Origin: DTYU01 sp040756575 | GTDB lineage: Bacteria > Bacillota > Desulfotomaculia > Desulfotomaculales > Ammonificaceae | NCBI GenBank assembly: GCA_040756575.1 | Contig: JBFLYP010000008.1 | Span: 39,525-103,524, forward strand | Direction of reading: 5' to 3' | DNA: 64,000 bases | In this document: positions 1 through 8,997 of the stretch, piece by piece | Layout: every line of letters begins with the position of its first letter | How positions within the stretch are numbered: position 1 is the stretch's first letter | Program-made: the position numbers and the translations under genes | Notes under the pieces: generated by a model | Told to the model about the DNA's origin: nothing | Seen by the model: only the letters and a program-made list of their open reading frames with translations | The model's database searches: none

Positions 1-512
1 GGCCAAATAGCCCCTAAGTACCATACGTCCAGTCGGAATTTACCGGAAGACTGCAACCAAGATATCAAGACCGGTTGCTTTTGCGCCGATTAAAATTATG
101 GGTTATTTGAGACCAATGCACGAAAGGGTGGTTTTTGCGCGGCTCTCCGAAAGCACTCTGTCTATGGTAGTGATTCTGCTCCTCCTGTTCTTCTTGCCGG
201 CAGTGTTTGGGGCTACTGCGGCACCGGTAACTTCGGGAACTTTGTACGCGGTAAGCACCCTGCCGGTAACGGGCAAAATCAGTGCTTTTAACAGGATGCT
301 CGTGCTAAGCTATCCCAAGAACAATGTGCTGTAGAATATATCCTCCGTGACCGGAAAGGGCCATTTCTGGTCATGGTTTATTTTTCGACAAAATTTTTTT
401 GTCTATGCAGGAATTGGAGGAACGTTGTATAATATAGAGAAAATAATCAAAATATGTCGAAACCCAACCCTTCAAAAAATGGTTTGGGTAGCGGCTGATG
501 GGGGTGCCCTGC
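1..512. other. Upstream region of the flagellar operon
   Basis: No gene can be supported before flgB. A 78-codon open frame at 98-334 has one hydrophobic stretch but no ribosome site and no family I recognise. The region becomes AT-rich from about 380 and holds a TATAAT box at 428-433. Just before flgB there is an imperfect inverted repeat (ACCCAACC near 463-470 and GGTTTGGGT at 481-489) that could fold over the leader. Confidence 0.5.
405..433 (+). promoter_or_regulatory. Possible promoter of the flagellar operon
   Basis: A perfect TATAAT lies at 428-433, about 80 bases upstream of flgB. The hexamer 17 bases before it (ATGCAG) is a poor -35 box, so this is either a weak or an activator-assisted sigma-A promoter. 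No clear sigma-D type box was seen. Confidence 0.4.
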
Positions 513-914
513 GTGAGCATCTTTAACGATCCGGTCAAGGTGGCCCTCGCCAAAACGCTCGACGCCGCCGCCCTGCGGCAGCGCGTTATTGCGGATAACA
601 TAGCCAACGTCGACACGCCGGGCTTCAAGAAGTCTGTTGTTCGTTTTGAGGAGTTCCTTCATAGTGCATTGAAAACAGGCGCTTTGACCTTAAAGATTTC
701 GCATCCCCGTCACATAACGGTAAACGATCCATCTTCCGTAAAGCCCAGGGTAGAGCGTGTTGAAACCCCATCACTGCGTACCGACGGCAACAACGTCGAC
801 GTGGAGGAAGAAATGGTCAACCTTGTGACTAATACCGTTGGATACCGGGCGGCGGTGCATTTTTTAGGCGGAAAGTTCGCAAAGCTCAGGTATGTCATCT
901 CCGGGGGAAGGTAG
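513..914 (+). CDS. flgB: Flagellar basal-body rod protein FlgB
   Basis: Proximal rod protein of the flagellar basal body, exported by the flagellar type III system and placed just outside the MS ring. From GTG 513 it has 133 residues, with the rod-family motif ADNIANVDTPGFKKS from residue 27 and a C-terminal helix that packs in the rod. An in-frame ATG lies at 498. The GGGGGTG at 500-506 is well placed for GTG 513, and the family usually begins at that point, so 513 is preferred. It is the first gene of the flagellar operon, nine bases before flgC. Confidence 0.93.
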   Translation: MSIFNDPVKVALAKTLDAAALRQRVIADNIANVDTPGFKKSVVRFEEFLHSALKTGALTLKISHPRHITVNDPSSVKPRVERVETPSLRTDGNNVDVEEEMVNLVTNTVGYRAAVHFLGGKFAKLRYVISGGR

Positions 915-923
915 GTGAAATAA

Positions 924-1340
924 GTGCGTCTTTTCGATACTTTTGCGATAAGCGGGTCCGGTTTGACAAGTCAACGATTGCGTCTCGATCTCATCGCAAA
1001 TAACATTGCCAACGTGCATACCACTCGTACTGAGGGTGGAGAACCGTACAAGCGGCTCGTTCCGGTTTTTGCCCAGCGGCTGGCAATGGTGAAAGGCACC
1101 CCCGAAGGAGCAGGGGTTTCCGTAACCGCAATTCTGAGGGACGAAGGCCCGCCGCGGCTGGTTTATGAACCGGGTCACCCTGATGCGGACGAGAATGGGT
1201 TTGTAAGATATCCCAATATCAACATGGCCAATGAGATGGTGGACATGATCGGTGCAAGCCGGGCCTACGAGGCCAACGCAACCGTTATCGAGGCTGCGAA
1301 GGACCTTGCGGAAAAAGCACTGGAGATAGGCAGGGGGTAA
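924..1340 (+). CDS. flgC: Flagellar basal-body rod protein FlgC
   Basis: Second proximal rod protein. It has 138 residues, the usual length, with the motif ANNIANVHTT from residue 25 and the typical C-terminal stretch containing EMVDMIGASRAYEANA. The start is GTG 924, preceded by AGGTAGGTG at a good distance. The gene follows flgB by nine bases. It is followed by 197 bases without a gene before fliE, an unusually wide gap for this part of the operon. Confidence 0.95.
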   Translation: MRLFDTFAISGSGLTSQRLRLDLIANNIANVHTTRTEGGEPYKRLVPVFAQRLAMVKGTPEGAGVSVTAILRDEGPPRLVYEPGHPDADENGFVRYPNINMANEMVDMIGASRAYEANATVIEAAKDLAEKALEIGRG

Positions 1341-1537
1341 CGTAAAAGAGCGGTTCAGCCAAATTCGCCGGGAGTAAACTTGATCATGCCTGTATGTTAG
1401 CGGAGGATAGGAACCCGTAGGCCAAAAGAAAGATGCGTACGAGAAGCGAGCCGTGAGAAGTTGGAAGCAGGATAACCTCTTACCGCTAATAAGCCGGGCG
1501 AAGTTTTGTAACAGTCTCTTGGAGGGGGGAGGAGTCA

Positions 1538-1822
1538 ATGGAGGTTACCAGAGCCGGATTGGGTATGTTGCTCCCGGAGGCGAGGAGGGGGCAAAGCAGC
1601 GCGGATACCTTCGGTGAGGTTTTAAACCGGATGATTAATGAGGTGAACGCTGCTCAGGTAAAGGCGGACGAGGCGGTAAAAGGCTTTTTAACCGGCGAAA
1701 TTCAGGATTTACAGCAGGTTGTTATAGCCGGCGAGGAAGCGAGGTTAATGCTTGAGCTGGCCGTCCAGGTACGGAACAAATTAGTTGAAGCCTATCAAGA
1801 GATTTCACGCATGCAGATTTAG
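1538..1822 (+). CDS. fliE: Flagellar hook-basal body protein FliE
   Basis: FliE links the MS ring to the proximal rod and is the first rod-type substrate of the export gate. The 94-residue protein has the expected size and the family C-terminal part (IQDLQQVVIAGEEARLMLEL, then VRNKLVEAYQEISRMQI). ATG 1538 follows GGAGGGGGGAGGAG, a very strong ribosome site. A gap of about 420 bases with repeats separates it from fliF. Confidence 0.93.
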   Translation: MEVTRAGLGMLLPEARRGQSSADTFGEVLNRMINEVNAAQVKADEAVKGFLTGEIQDLQQVVIAGEEARLMLELAVQVRNKLVEAYQEISRMQI

Positions 1823-1904
1823 GTTTCCCGAAAGGCCTGTGCAGATGGGTGAGGCAACCGCAGGTAAAACAGAAGACCCGACGGTTTGCAAGGAGCCGTG
1901 ATGA

Positions 1905-1931
1905 AAGGAAATCGCATTGAGCGGTTTCCTT
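1905..1931 (+). terminator. 11-bp stem-loop, possible attenuator or weak terminator
   Basis: The arms AAGGAAATCGC and GCGGTTTCCTT pair over 11 positions (one T-G pair) around the loop ATTGA. The stem is followed by GCAGTCTTT, which is only a weak T-run, so read-through into fliF is likely. It may instead protect or process the mRNA. Confidence 0.45.
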
Positions 1932-2184
1932 GCAGTCTTTAACATTTTAACTGGAGCAAACGTTCTAAGAAGTCGTTGCACCAACTTCCTTGAGCACAGG
2001 TCTTAAGACTTTCGTAGGCTTGCTGTATTTATGCTGCCGGCGTCTTAGAAACCTTAGAAACGGGGATGCGAAACAGGTTCCATGGTGTCCGGGCTCCTAA
2101 GAACCGGGGACAAACTGATCTCTACGACCGTCTGACATCGGCTTAAATGAAGAATCGCGCCGAGTGATTTCCACGAGTTCCAAC

Positions 2185-2226
2185 TTCCGACGTCCGACGT
2201 CCGATGTCCGACATCGGACATCTGAA
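2185..2226 (+). repeat. Six 7-base repeats, TCCGAC family, with a 21-base palindrome
   Basis: Six consecutive 7-base units, mostly GTCCGAC, run up to 18 bases before the fliF start. Units four to six are arranged so that GTCCGATGTC (2199-2208) and GACATCGGAC (2210-2219) form a perfect 10-bp inverted repeat around a single base. A related five-unit array lies at 9391-9425. Confidence 0.75.
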
Positions 2227-2243
2227 CTGGGGGTAGGTACAAA

Positions 2244-3755
2244 TTGAACCCGCGTGACCTGCTGGCTCAACTCAAGCGTCGCTGGCAGGCCTTCAACGCG
2301 ACGCAAAAAGCTGCTGTTGTACTGGCGGGTGCCGGTCTTATTGCAGGTGTTTTCTATCTACACACCGTATTGGTGCAGCTCAGCTATGCACCGCTCTTCA
2401 AGGGGTTAAGCGCTGAGGACGCCGGGGTTATTGTTCAAAAGCTTGAAGAGATGAAGATCCCGTACCGTTTAACGGACGGGGGGAGTACGATCGTCGTCCC
2501 CAAGCGGGAGGTCTACAAGACCCGGGCGAACTTAGCGGCGAGCGGTGCTCTCACAAGCGGCGGCAGCGGGTTCGAGCTCTTTGACAAAACCAGGTTGGGG
2601 GTAACCGATTTTGAACAGCAGGTGAATTACCAGCGGGCGTTACAGGAGGAGCTGCGGCGGTCCATTGTTCAACTTGACGAGGTGGAGCAGGCGCGTGTGC
2701 ACCTGGTTATCCCGCGGAAAAGCCTCTTTATCGAGGAACAGCAAAAGCCGTCGGCTTCCATAGCGGTTAAGCTGAAACCCCTGGCTCATTTGAAACCCGC
2801 CCAAGTAGAAGGGATAGTGGCGCTGGTTTGCGGTGCAGTTGAGGGACTTAGGCCCGAAGACGTGCATGTGATTGATATGGCCGGCAATGTTCTTAGCGAT
2901 TCGGTTACGGCCAGCACGCAGGCCCGTGCCGTTAAGACCTTGCATGACCTTGAGCGTGCTTACGAGCAGGAACTTGAAAGACGGATAACAGGCGTCTTGA
3001 CTAAGATTCTTGGCCCAGATAAAGCAGTGGCCGTAGTAAGTGCCGATTTTGACTTCAGCGAGCAGGAAACTGTTACCACCATTGCTTATGGCGAACCGGT
3101 CGTCGTCAGCGAGCAGACCCTTACCGAGCAGAACAGTGCCGGTGCTGCGGCGGGGGTTCCCGGCACCGGTTCCAATCTGGTCCCGACTTACCCTTCAGTA
3201 ACAGCAGAAGGGCAGGGATATTCGCGGCAGGAAGTGACGCGGAATTACCAGGTGGGCCAGCGAGAGGAAAAGGTTATTGAAGTTCCTGGAAGGCTCAAGC
3301 GCCTTGTGGCATCGGTGGTGGTTGACGCCCAGCTGAACCTGGCCGCTGTTAAACGTATCGAGAACGTGGTGGCGGGTGCCATCGGCTATAATGCAGAGCG
3401 GGGCGATGAGATTCAGGTAGCCAGTATGGCCTTTGACAAAAGCTACCAGAAAAAGATAGAGGCGGAAATGGCTGCCGCTGAAGCTAAAGCAAAGAAAGAG
3501 GCGCAGCGAGACCGGGTTCTGACACTTGTGAAACAAGGAGTGATTGGACTTGTAATACTCGTTTCCCTGCTGCTTGTTATCCGGTGGTTGGGTAGAGTCA
3601 GGCCGGCCGCGCCGAGAATCGAGGAGGTTATTCCTGTCCATGTAAGTGTTCCGCCTTCCCAAAAGGACGAGCGCTTTGAGAAGGTCAAAGAGACAGCGCA
3701 GAAGAAACCGGAAGAGGTAGCCGATATCATCCGGGCTTGGCTTTCGGAGGAGTAA
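2244..3755 (+). CDS. fliF: Flagellar MS-ring protein FliF
   Basis: FliF forms the MS ring in the cell membrane, on which rod, switch and export gate are built. The 503-residue protein has a first membrane helix around residues 25-44, ring-building YscJ/FliF domains, a second membrane helix around residues 433-452 and an acidic cytoplasmic tail that binds FliG. The start is TTG 2244, set by GGGGGTAGGT just upstream. No better ATG exists near it. Length and layout match Gram-positive FliF. Confidence 0.96.
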   Translation: MNPRDLLAQLKRRWQAFNATQKAAVVLAGAGLIAGVFYLHTVLVQLSYAPLFKGLSAEDAGVIVQKLEEMKIPYRLTDGGSTIVVPKREVYKTRANLAASGALTSGGSGFELFDKTRLGVTDFEQQVNYQRALQEELRRSIVQLDEVEQARVHLVIPRKSLFIEEQQKPSASIAVKLKPLAHLKPAQVEGIVALVCGAVEGLRPEDVHVIDMAGNVLSDSVTASTQARAVKTLHDLERAYEQELERRITGVLTKILGPDKAVAVVSADFDFSEQETVTTIAYGEPVVVSEQTLTEQNSAGAAAGVPGTGSNLVPTYPSVTAEGQGYSRQEVTRNYQVGQREEKVIEVPGRLKRLVASVVVDAQLNLAAVKRIENVVAGAIGYNAERGDEIQVASMAFDKSYQKKIEAEMAAAEAKAKKEAQRDRVLTLVKQGVIGLVILVSLLLVIRWLGRVRPAAPRIEEVIPVHVSVPPSQKDERFEKVKETAQKKPEEVADIIRAWLSEE

Positions 3756-3782
3756 AGAGCCTTACGAGGCGGGGTGGGGACC

Positions 3783-4787
3783 ATGTCTAAAATAAACGGG
3801 TTGCAAAAAGCTGCTGTTCTGCTCCTTACTTTAGGCGCGGATCTGTCTGCAAAGATTTTGAGGCAGCACTTTCCCGAGTCCGAGATCGAGCGGCTTACTT
3901 ATACCATTTCCAATATCGGGCGGGTTCCGGAAGAGGTGCGTGACCGCGTGCTCGACGAGTTCATGGAACTTATTCAGGTACGAGCCCAGATCATTCAAGG
4001 TGGGGTAAAGCACGCCAAGGAAATACTCGAAAGGGCGGTAGGCCCCCACAAGGCGGATGAGATCATTAGGCGATTAACCCAGGCAGCAGCGATTATCCCG
4101 TTCATGTCACTTAGGAAGACCGATCCAAAGCACTTATTAACTTTTATCCGGGATGAACATCCGCAGACGATCGCACTCGTACTTTCGTATCTTGACCCCT
4201 CGCAGTCTGCCGCGGTTCTTTCGGCACTGCCCCAGGAGATGCAAACGGAGATCGCCAAGCGGATCGCCATGATGGAAAGGACGTCTCCCGAGATTGTGCA
4301 CGAGATACAACGGGTTCTCGAATACAAGATGATGAATGTGGTTAGTGTCGAGCAAACCCAGGCCGGAGGGATTGAGTCGCTGGTAAACATCTTGAATATG
4401 GTGGACCGGGCGACAGAGAAAAGTATCCTTGAGGAACTGGAAAACGAGGATCCCGGCTTGGCGGACGAGGTCCGTAAACGGATGTTTATGTTCGAGGATA
4501 TTGTAAAACTTGACGACACTTCAATCCAGCGGGTTCTGCGGGAGGTAAATACAAAAGACCTGGCTGTGGCACTCAGGGGAGCTGGAGAGGATGTCAAGAA
4601 CCGCATTTTCAGAAACATGTCCCAGCGTGCCGGCAAGATGTTAAAGGACGAACTGGAGTATATGGGTCCGGTTCGCCTCAGACAGGTGGAAGAGGCGCAG
4701 CAGAAGATTGTAAAGGTGATACGTGCCCTGGAAGAAGCGGGCGAAATCATTATCGCGCGGGGTGGCGAAGATGCCCTCATCTTGTGA
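3783..4787 (+). CDS. fliG: Flagellar motor switch protein FliG
   Basis: FliG is the switch-ring protein that joins FliF to FliM and receives torque from the stator. From ATG 3783 it has 334 residues, with the N-terminal NGLQKAAVLLLTLG, the middle-domain EHPQTIALVLSYL motif and the C-terminal charged torque helix (MFMFEDIVKLDD and following). A GTG at 3774 is in frame, but GGGGTGGGG at 3771-3779 serves ATG 3783 better. It overlaps fliH by 17 bases, which suggests coupled translation. Confidence 0.96.
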   Translation: MSKINGLQKAAVLLLTLGADLSAKILRQHFPESEIERLTYTISNIGRVPEEVRDRVLDEFMELIQVRAQIIQGGVKHAKEILERAVGPHKADEIIRRLTQAAAIIPFMSLRKTDPKHLLTFIRDEHPQTIALVLSYLDPSQSAAVLSALPQEMQTEIAKRIAMMERTSPEIVHEIQRVLEYKMMNVVSVEQTQAGGIESLVNILNMVDRATEKSILEELENEDPGLADEVRKRMFMFEDIVKLDDTSIQRVLREVNTKDLAVALRGAGEDVKNRIFRNMSQRAGKMLKDELEYMGPVRLRQVEEAQQKIVKVIRALEEAGEIIIARGGEDALIL

Positions 4788-5442
4788 CCGGCGGGTTTTG
4801 AAAGAGGTTATTTTCGACGGCAGCGGGCCACGGCGTCTTCATCTTCGCCGGTTGAGTGATCCGGGTCAGGATAGTAGCCCGGAGTTTACGATAGCGGATG
4901 CTAAGGAGTCTGCAGCCCGGATTATAACGGAGGCGAAGGAGCAAGCGTCAGCAATTAAAGAAAAGGCTTACAACGAAGGCCTTAGGAAGGGTCTCGAAGA
5001 GGGGCTGGCCCGAGCCGCGCAGGAGTCGCAGGAGATGTTTGCAAGGGCCCGGGAGGTTCTGCAAGAGGCTGAAGCAGAAAGGGCGGCAACCATCAACCAA
5101 ATGGAAAAGGAGATCGTCGAGTTGGCACGGGAGATCGCCAGCCGAATAGTGGCGGCCGAACTGAAAGTAAACCACGAGGTGGTGGCGGCAATCGCTAAAG
5201 AAGCGCTTGCACTTGTACGCGATCGGCCGCATTTAATGATATTTGTTCACCCTGATGATTTAGTTGCGTGCCAGCAGGCACGCCCGCAGTTCGAGGCGTT
5301 ATTGCCGGAGAACGCCGTCTTACGTATTCTGCCGGATTCCCAGGTGAAACGCGGCGGATGCATTATCGACACGGGGGAGGGAGTGGTGGACGCCACTCTT
5401 GACTCCCGGTGGGCGGCGATTATAGAGGCATTGAAAGGTTAG
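4771..5442 (+). CDS. fliH: Flagellar assembly protein FliH
   Basis: FliH binds and regulates the export ATPase FliI and docks it at the export gate. The 223-residue protein has a long charged helical middle rich in A, E and K with GxxxG-like spacing (GLRKGLEEGLARA), then a C-terminal domain ending in VDATLDSRWAAIIEAL, as in the FliH/YscL family. ATG 4771 follows GGGGTGGCGAAG and lies inside the end of fliG. An upstream in-frame start at 4723 would give an atypical leader and is rejected. fliI begins seven bases later. Confidence 0.9.
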   Translation: MPSSCDRRVLKEVIFDGSGPRRLHLRRLSDPGQDSSPEFTIADAKESAARIITEAKEQASAIKEKAYNEGLRKGLEEGLARAAQESQEMFARAREVLQEAEAERAATINQMEKEIVELAREIASRIVAAELKVNHEVVAAIAKEALALVRDRPHLMIFVHPDDLVACQQARPQFEALLPENAVLRILPDSQVKRGGCIIDTGEGVVDATLDSRWAAIIEALKG

Positions 5443-5448
5443 TGCAAG

Positions 5449-6759
5449 ATGGCGGTTAGTCTAACCTCTTACCGGGAACAAGTGCGAAACACTGACCTTT
5501 TGCGCCAGATCGGCGTGGTAACTAAGGTTGTGGGCCTTACCCTTGAGGTGAAGGGGTTTAAACCTTTCGTGGGAGAGGTCTGCATGGTCGAGGTGCCAGG
5601 AGGACAGCCCACGGTGGCCGAAGTGGTAGGTTTTCGGGAGGACGTTGTTTTGTTGATGCCTTTCGGCGAACTCTCAGGCGTATGTCCCGGCTGCCGGGTT
5701 GAACCGCGCCGGCGTGCCTTTACGGTGCGGGTTGGCGAGCATATGCTCGGGCGGGTCTTAAACGGCCTCGGGGAGCCTATAGACGACCTTCCTTATCCGA
5801 AGGGAACCCCAAAGCCGGTAAACAACCGCCCGCCTTCGCCCCTTGCCCGGAGGCGGATTGAGAAGGTTTTTGCGACCGGTGTACGTGCTATCGACGGCTT
5901 CATCACCTGTGGGCGCGGACAGCGGGTTGGCATATTTGCGGGCAGCGGCGTTGGGAAAAGCGTGCTGCTCGGGATGATCGCCCGGTTCGGGAGCGCTGAC
6001 GTGAACGTGATAGCTTTAGTTGGGGAACGTGGCCGCGAGGTTCTCGAGTTTATCGAAAAGGATCTTGGACCCGAAGGGCTGAAGAAGTCGGTTGTTGTTG
6101 TGGCGACTTCCGATGAAGCTGCGCTTCTAAGGCTCCGTGCAGCGTTTGTGGCCACTACGATCGCAGAATACTTCAGGGATACGGGGCGGGATGTACTGCT
6201 TTTAATGGATTCAGTTACGCGTTTTGCCATGGCCCAGAGGGAAGTGGGGCTCGCGGTCGGAGAACCCCCGACAACAAGAGGCTATCCGCCATCGGTCTTC
6301 GCGCTCCTCCCCCGGTTGCTCGAACGCGCGGGCAACGTTCGGGAAGGTTCCATTACCGGCTTTTACACGGTGCTGGTTGAAGGTGACGACATGAACGAAC
6401 CGGTAGCGGATACGGTGCGGAGCATTATTGACGGGCACATTGTGCTTTCGCGGGAATTAATGGTAGCGAACCACTATCCTGCGATTGACGTCCTGGCGAG
6501 TGTCAGTCGGTTGATGCCGGATGTGGTTACGCCGGAACACAGACAGGCTGCCGGTCGCATCAGGGAGCTTATGGCGGCATACCGACAAGCGGAGGATCTC
6601 ATCAACATCGGGGCTTACGTCACCGGCTCTAATCCCACGATCGATAGGGCTATTTCGGTTCACGACGCAATCAACGCCTTCCTACGGCAGGGGCCCGCAG
6701 AATATACCGCTTACGGTGAGTGCATTCAGCGGTTGCTCGGCATTGCAAAGGAGGAGTAA
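5449..6759 (+). CDS. fliI: Flagellum-specific ATPase FliI
   Basis: FliI is the hexameric ATPase of the flagellar export apparatus, related to F1-ATPase beta. The 436 residues include the Walker A loop GSGVGKSV near residue 166, the Walker B region DVLLLMDSVTRFA near 247 and the family motif GEPPTTRGYPPSVF near 270. Length and motif spacing are typical. It starts at ATG 5449 seven bases after fliH and ends four bases before fliJ, so the three genes are tightly coupled. Confidence 0.97.
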   Translation: MAVSLTSYREQVRNTDLLRQIGVVTKVVGLTLEVKGFKPFVGEVCMVEVPGGQPTVAEVVGFREDVVLLMPFGELSGVCPGCRVEPRRRAFTVRVGEHMLGRVLNGLGEPIDDLPYPKGTPKPVNNRPPSPLARRRIEKVFATGVRAIDGFITCGRGQRVGIFAGSGVGKSVLLGMIARFGSADVNVIALVGERGREVLEFIEKDLGPEGLKKSVVVVATSDEAALLRLRAAFVATTIAEYFRDTGRDVLLLMDSVTRFAMAQREVGLAVGEPPTTRGYPPSVFALLPRLLERAGNVREGSITGFYTVLVEGDDMNEPVADTVRSIIDGHIVLSRELMVANHYPAIDVLASVSRLMPDVVTPEHRQAAGRIRELMAAYRQAEDLINIGAYVTGSNPTIDRAISVHDAINAFLRQGPAEYTAYGECIQRLLGIAKEE

Positions 6760-6762
6760 CGT

Positions 6763-7200
6763 ATGGCGCGGTTTGTTTTCCGTCTGGAACCGGTGTTGAA
6801 ATGTCGGGCGGCAAGAGAAGAACTGTCCGTTCAGGCCTTGGCCTGCGCTCAACGCATCAAAAAAGAGCATGAGGAGACCCTTAAGCTTGCTGCTGAGGAA
6901 TACCTGGGAAGTTTCGAGAGCAGCGGGGAAACGCTTTTTGAGTTGCAACAGTGGGCGGTCTACCGGGATTTGCTTAGAAAAAGGGTTAAGTTGACGGCTC
7001 AGCAGCTGAGTGAAGCGGTTGAAAAATTAGAGAGGTGTAGAGCGGCACTGATTTCAGCAAGGCGTGACAGGCTGACTGTTGAGAAGATCAAGGAGCGCCG
7101 GTACGCAACCTTTTTAGAGGAGGAAGGAAGCAAGGAGCAGCGCGACTATGACGAACTGTCCCTGCTTGCCTTTCAGAGCCGCGGCAGGCTGAAGTCTTAA
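6763..7200 (+). CDS. fliJ: Flagellar export chaperone FliJ
   Basis: FliJ is the small coiled-coil stalk protein that sits in the FliI ring and helps load substrates. The 145 residues are almost entirely charged helix, starting MARFVFRLEPVLKCRAAREE, a typical FliJ beginning. The ribosome site AAGGAGG is inside the end of fliI. Sequence conservation is low in this family, so the call rests on length, helix pattern and its place between fliI and fliK. Confidence 0.88.
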   Translation: MARFVFRLEPVLKCRAAREELSVQALACAQRIKKEHEETLKLAAEEYLGSFESSGETLFELQQWAVYRDLLRKRVKLTAQQLSEAVEKLERCRAALISARRDRLTVEKIKERRYATFLEEEGSKEQRDYDELSLLAFQSRGRLKS

Positions 7201-7231
7201 ATAAACCGTTTCAGAAAGGAGGTGAATCCAA

Positions 7232-8587
7232 CTGGAACAGGTTTTGAGCTTAGTTTCGGCCGCAGGGGTTACCGAGCCCACGCTGAAAAATGGGCCGGAC
7301 GTGAACGTTGACGGCAACGATTTTGGCGTGGTCCTTGCCGGTTTAGCCGGACAGCTTACAAGCAAAGTGAGCAACCCCTCGAATAACATTCTGCCTCCGT
7401 TGCCGAAGGCGCCTTTGCATCAAGCTGCCGGTACAGGTACCATAGATCTCTTACATGCTGGTCGGAGACTGGAAACTCCTGCGACACCGGAATGGTTACA
7501 CTTGTTGCAAGGCTCGACCTCAAAAAAGCTGACTTTGCTTAGTGTCTTATACGTGCTTTGCGCTGCTCCGTTACCGGAAGAATGGTATCGTCCTGATGCG
7601 GAAAATAAGTGTCCTGTGGCTCAAGAACCAACGGGTAAGGAATTACCTGCACAAAACCGTTACAACTATGGCGGTACCGGATCGGCCCTCTGTGTTCAGA
7701 ACGCCGCCATTCGGGTTGCGGGAGCGAAGGACTCTGCTGGCGCGACGGTTGTGCCTCCACCGGCAGGGGAGCAACCCTTTGGGGGTACGGGGCATAAACA
7801 GGGCGGCGAAAACCCTATTCAGCCTGCAGGAGCGGAGGGTTCTGCCGGTGCAGCGGTTCTGCTTCCAGCGGTTAAAGGGCTTGAACCCTTTACGGGCGCG
7901 GAACACAGGCAGGGCGGCGAAAACCTGCTGTTTTGCCCGCAATATGCGACAATCCTGGTGGAGCACGGGGGGCACTCGGCCCGAACCGGAGTGCCGCCGG
8001 AACTACCGGCACCGGACAGGCCCAAGGTGGTCACTGCCGCCGACGATTCCGGGTTTCAGGTGCACGTGACGGAGGTTGCGCCCCAGGGTATGGAGCAGGT
8101 GTTAAAACATGCGGAAGCAGGGTGGAACAGGGATGTTACGACAGCCGGCGAAACTGCAAGAGTGCCGCTTGAAACAAGAGTGCCGCTTGAAAAGGTACCG
8201 GAGCAGTTTCTCCATGAAGTTGCGCGGTGGACTACTAATCTTCAAGGGCACCACGGAGTGGTACGGCTGCAGCTCCAACTCGACCCGCCGCAATTAGGGA
8301 GTGTTGCCGTTCAACTGACACTGTCGGAACAAAAACTTAAGGTCCACTTTTACACGACGGATGATGAAGTAAAGGATCTGCTTGTAACTACCCTGCCGGA
8401 CCTGAAAACGGAACTCGGCCGGATGGGCCTTAATCTCAATGAGGCTTATGTCTTTGTCGGGCAGGAGCACAGTCGTGAACCTCAACAACCGCCGCGTTGG
8501 GAAGGGGGTTTCTCAGCACCCGACAGCCCTGTGGAAACGGCGGATGAGATTATTTTGGCGGCGGAAGGCGTCGACCTTTTGGTTTAA
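7232..8587 (+). CDS. fliK: Flagellar hook-length control protein FliK
   Basis: FliK measures the hook and switches export from hook to filament proteins. The last ~130 residues form the conserved Flg_hook domain (VRLQLQLDPPQLGSVAVQL near the start). The first ~300 residues are low-complexity. They contain two tandem ~35-residue repeats (GAKDSAG... and GAEGSAG...) and a doubled 18-base unit coding TRVPLE. The perfect ribosome site AAAGGAGGTGA at 7215-7225 is nine bases before a CTG codon at 7232, in frame. The nearest TTG, at 7244, is 21 bases from the site. I therefore infer a rare CTG start. If not, the gene begins at 7244. Confidence 0.88.
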   Translation: MEQVLSLVSAAGVTEPTLKNGPDVNVDGNDFGVVLAGLAGQLTSKVSNPSNNILPPLPKAPLHQAAGTGTIDLLHAGRRLETPATPEWLHLLQGSTSKKLTLLSVLYVLCAAPLPEEWYRPDAENKCPVAQEPTGKELPAQNRYNYGGTGSALCVQNAAIRVAGAKDSAGATVVPPPAGEQPFGGTGHKQGGENPIQPAGAEGSAGAAVLLPAVKGLEPFTGAEHRQGGENLLFCPQYATILVEHGGHSARTGVPPELPAPDRPKVVTAADDSGFQVHVTEVAPQGMEQVLKHAEAGWNRDVTTAGETARVPLETRVPLEKVPEQFLHEVARWTTNLQGHHGVVRLQLQLDPPQLGSVAVQLTLSEQKLKVHFYTTDDEVKDLLVTTLPDLKTELGRMGLNLNEAYVFVGQEHSREPQQPPRWEGGFSAPDSPVETADEIILAAEGVDLLV

Positions 8588-8601
8588 GGAGGGGAGAACC
8601 G

Positions 8602-8997
8602 GTGGAGATAAACTTTCGGCCTTTGGATAATACCGCTGCTAAGGAAGCGGGATCCGGTCCGGGCATTTTCAGCAAGGATATGTTCCTGAAGATCCTGGTT
8701 GCCCAGATGAGCCACCCTGATCCTTTTGCCCCGCAAGATCCGGGAGCCTTTGTAACCGAAATGTCCCAGATCGCCATGATGGAACAGATTATGAACCTCT
8801 GCACCCGTATGGAAGAGATGTACCGGATCGAGTCCTTGAGCCGGGCGACGGAGCTGATCGGGCGTGAGGTAGTAGTATCGGACGGAAACCGGGTTGTGAC
8901 GGGCCAGGTTGAAAAAGTGGTGTTCAACGGAGGGAGTGCGGCAGTGGTTATTAACGGGAGCCCTTATGATGTTGGCAACCTGGTGGAGGTAAGATGA
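8602..8997 (+). CDS. flgD: Flagellar hook-capping scaffold FlgD
   Basis: FlgD caps the growing hook and guides FlgE polymerisation. The 131-residue protein has the conserved N-terminal segment FSKDMFLKILVAQMSHPDPF, the region ending in MEQIMNL, and then the beginning of the beta domain (ELIGREVVVSD). This is the short Gram-positive form, lacking the extended C-terminal Ig-like domain. GTG 8602 follows AAGGAGGGGAG. Its stop overlaps the start of the next gene. Confidence 0.93.
   Translation: MEINFRPLDNTAAKEAGSGPGIFSKDMFLKILVAQMSHPDPFAPQDPGAFVTEMSQIAMMEQIMNLCTRMEEMYRIESLSRATELIGREVVVSDGNRVVTGQVEKVVFNGGSAAVVINGSPYDVGNLVEVR

Larger units (their letters stand above)
1823..2243. other. Gene-free gap between fliE and fliF
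   Basis: No open frame here looks real. The gap holds a stem-loop at 1905-1931 and six 7-base repeats at 2185-2226 directly before the fliF ribosome site. I looked for cyclic-di-GMP and other common riboswitch signatures and recognised none. Confidence 0.5.

Noticed and set aside
98..334. 78-codon open frame before the flagellar operon with a hydrophobic stretch
   Set aside because: No ribosome site before any of its start codons and no recognisable family.
1823..2180. Riboswitch (cyclic-di-GMP type) in the fliE-fliF gap
   Set aside because: A stem-loop is present, but I could not find the conserved core of any riboswitch class I know.
3995..4780. 261-codon frame on the - strand opposite fliG
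   Set aside because: A Ser/Arg-rich shadow of a well-supported gene, with no ribosome site.
7542..8069. 175-codon frame inside fliK in another frame
   Set aside because: It overlaps the well-supported fliK frame fully and is Arg-rich, as shadow frames in GC-rich DNA are.
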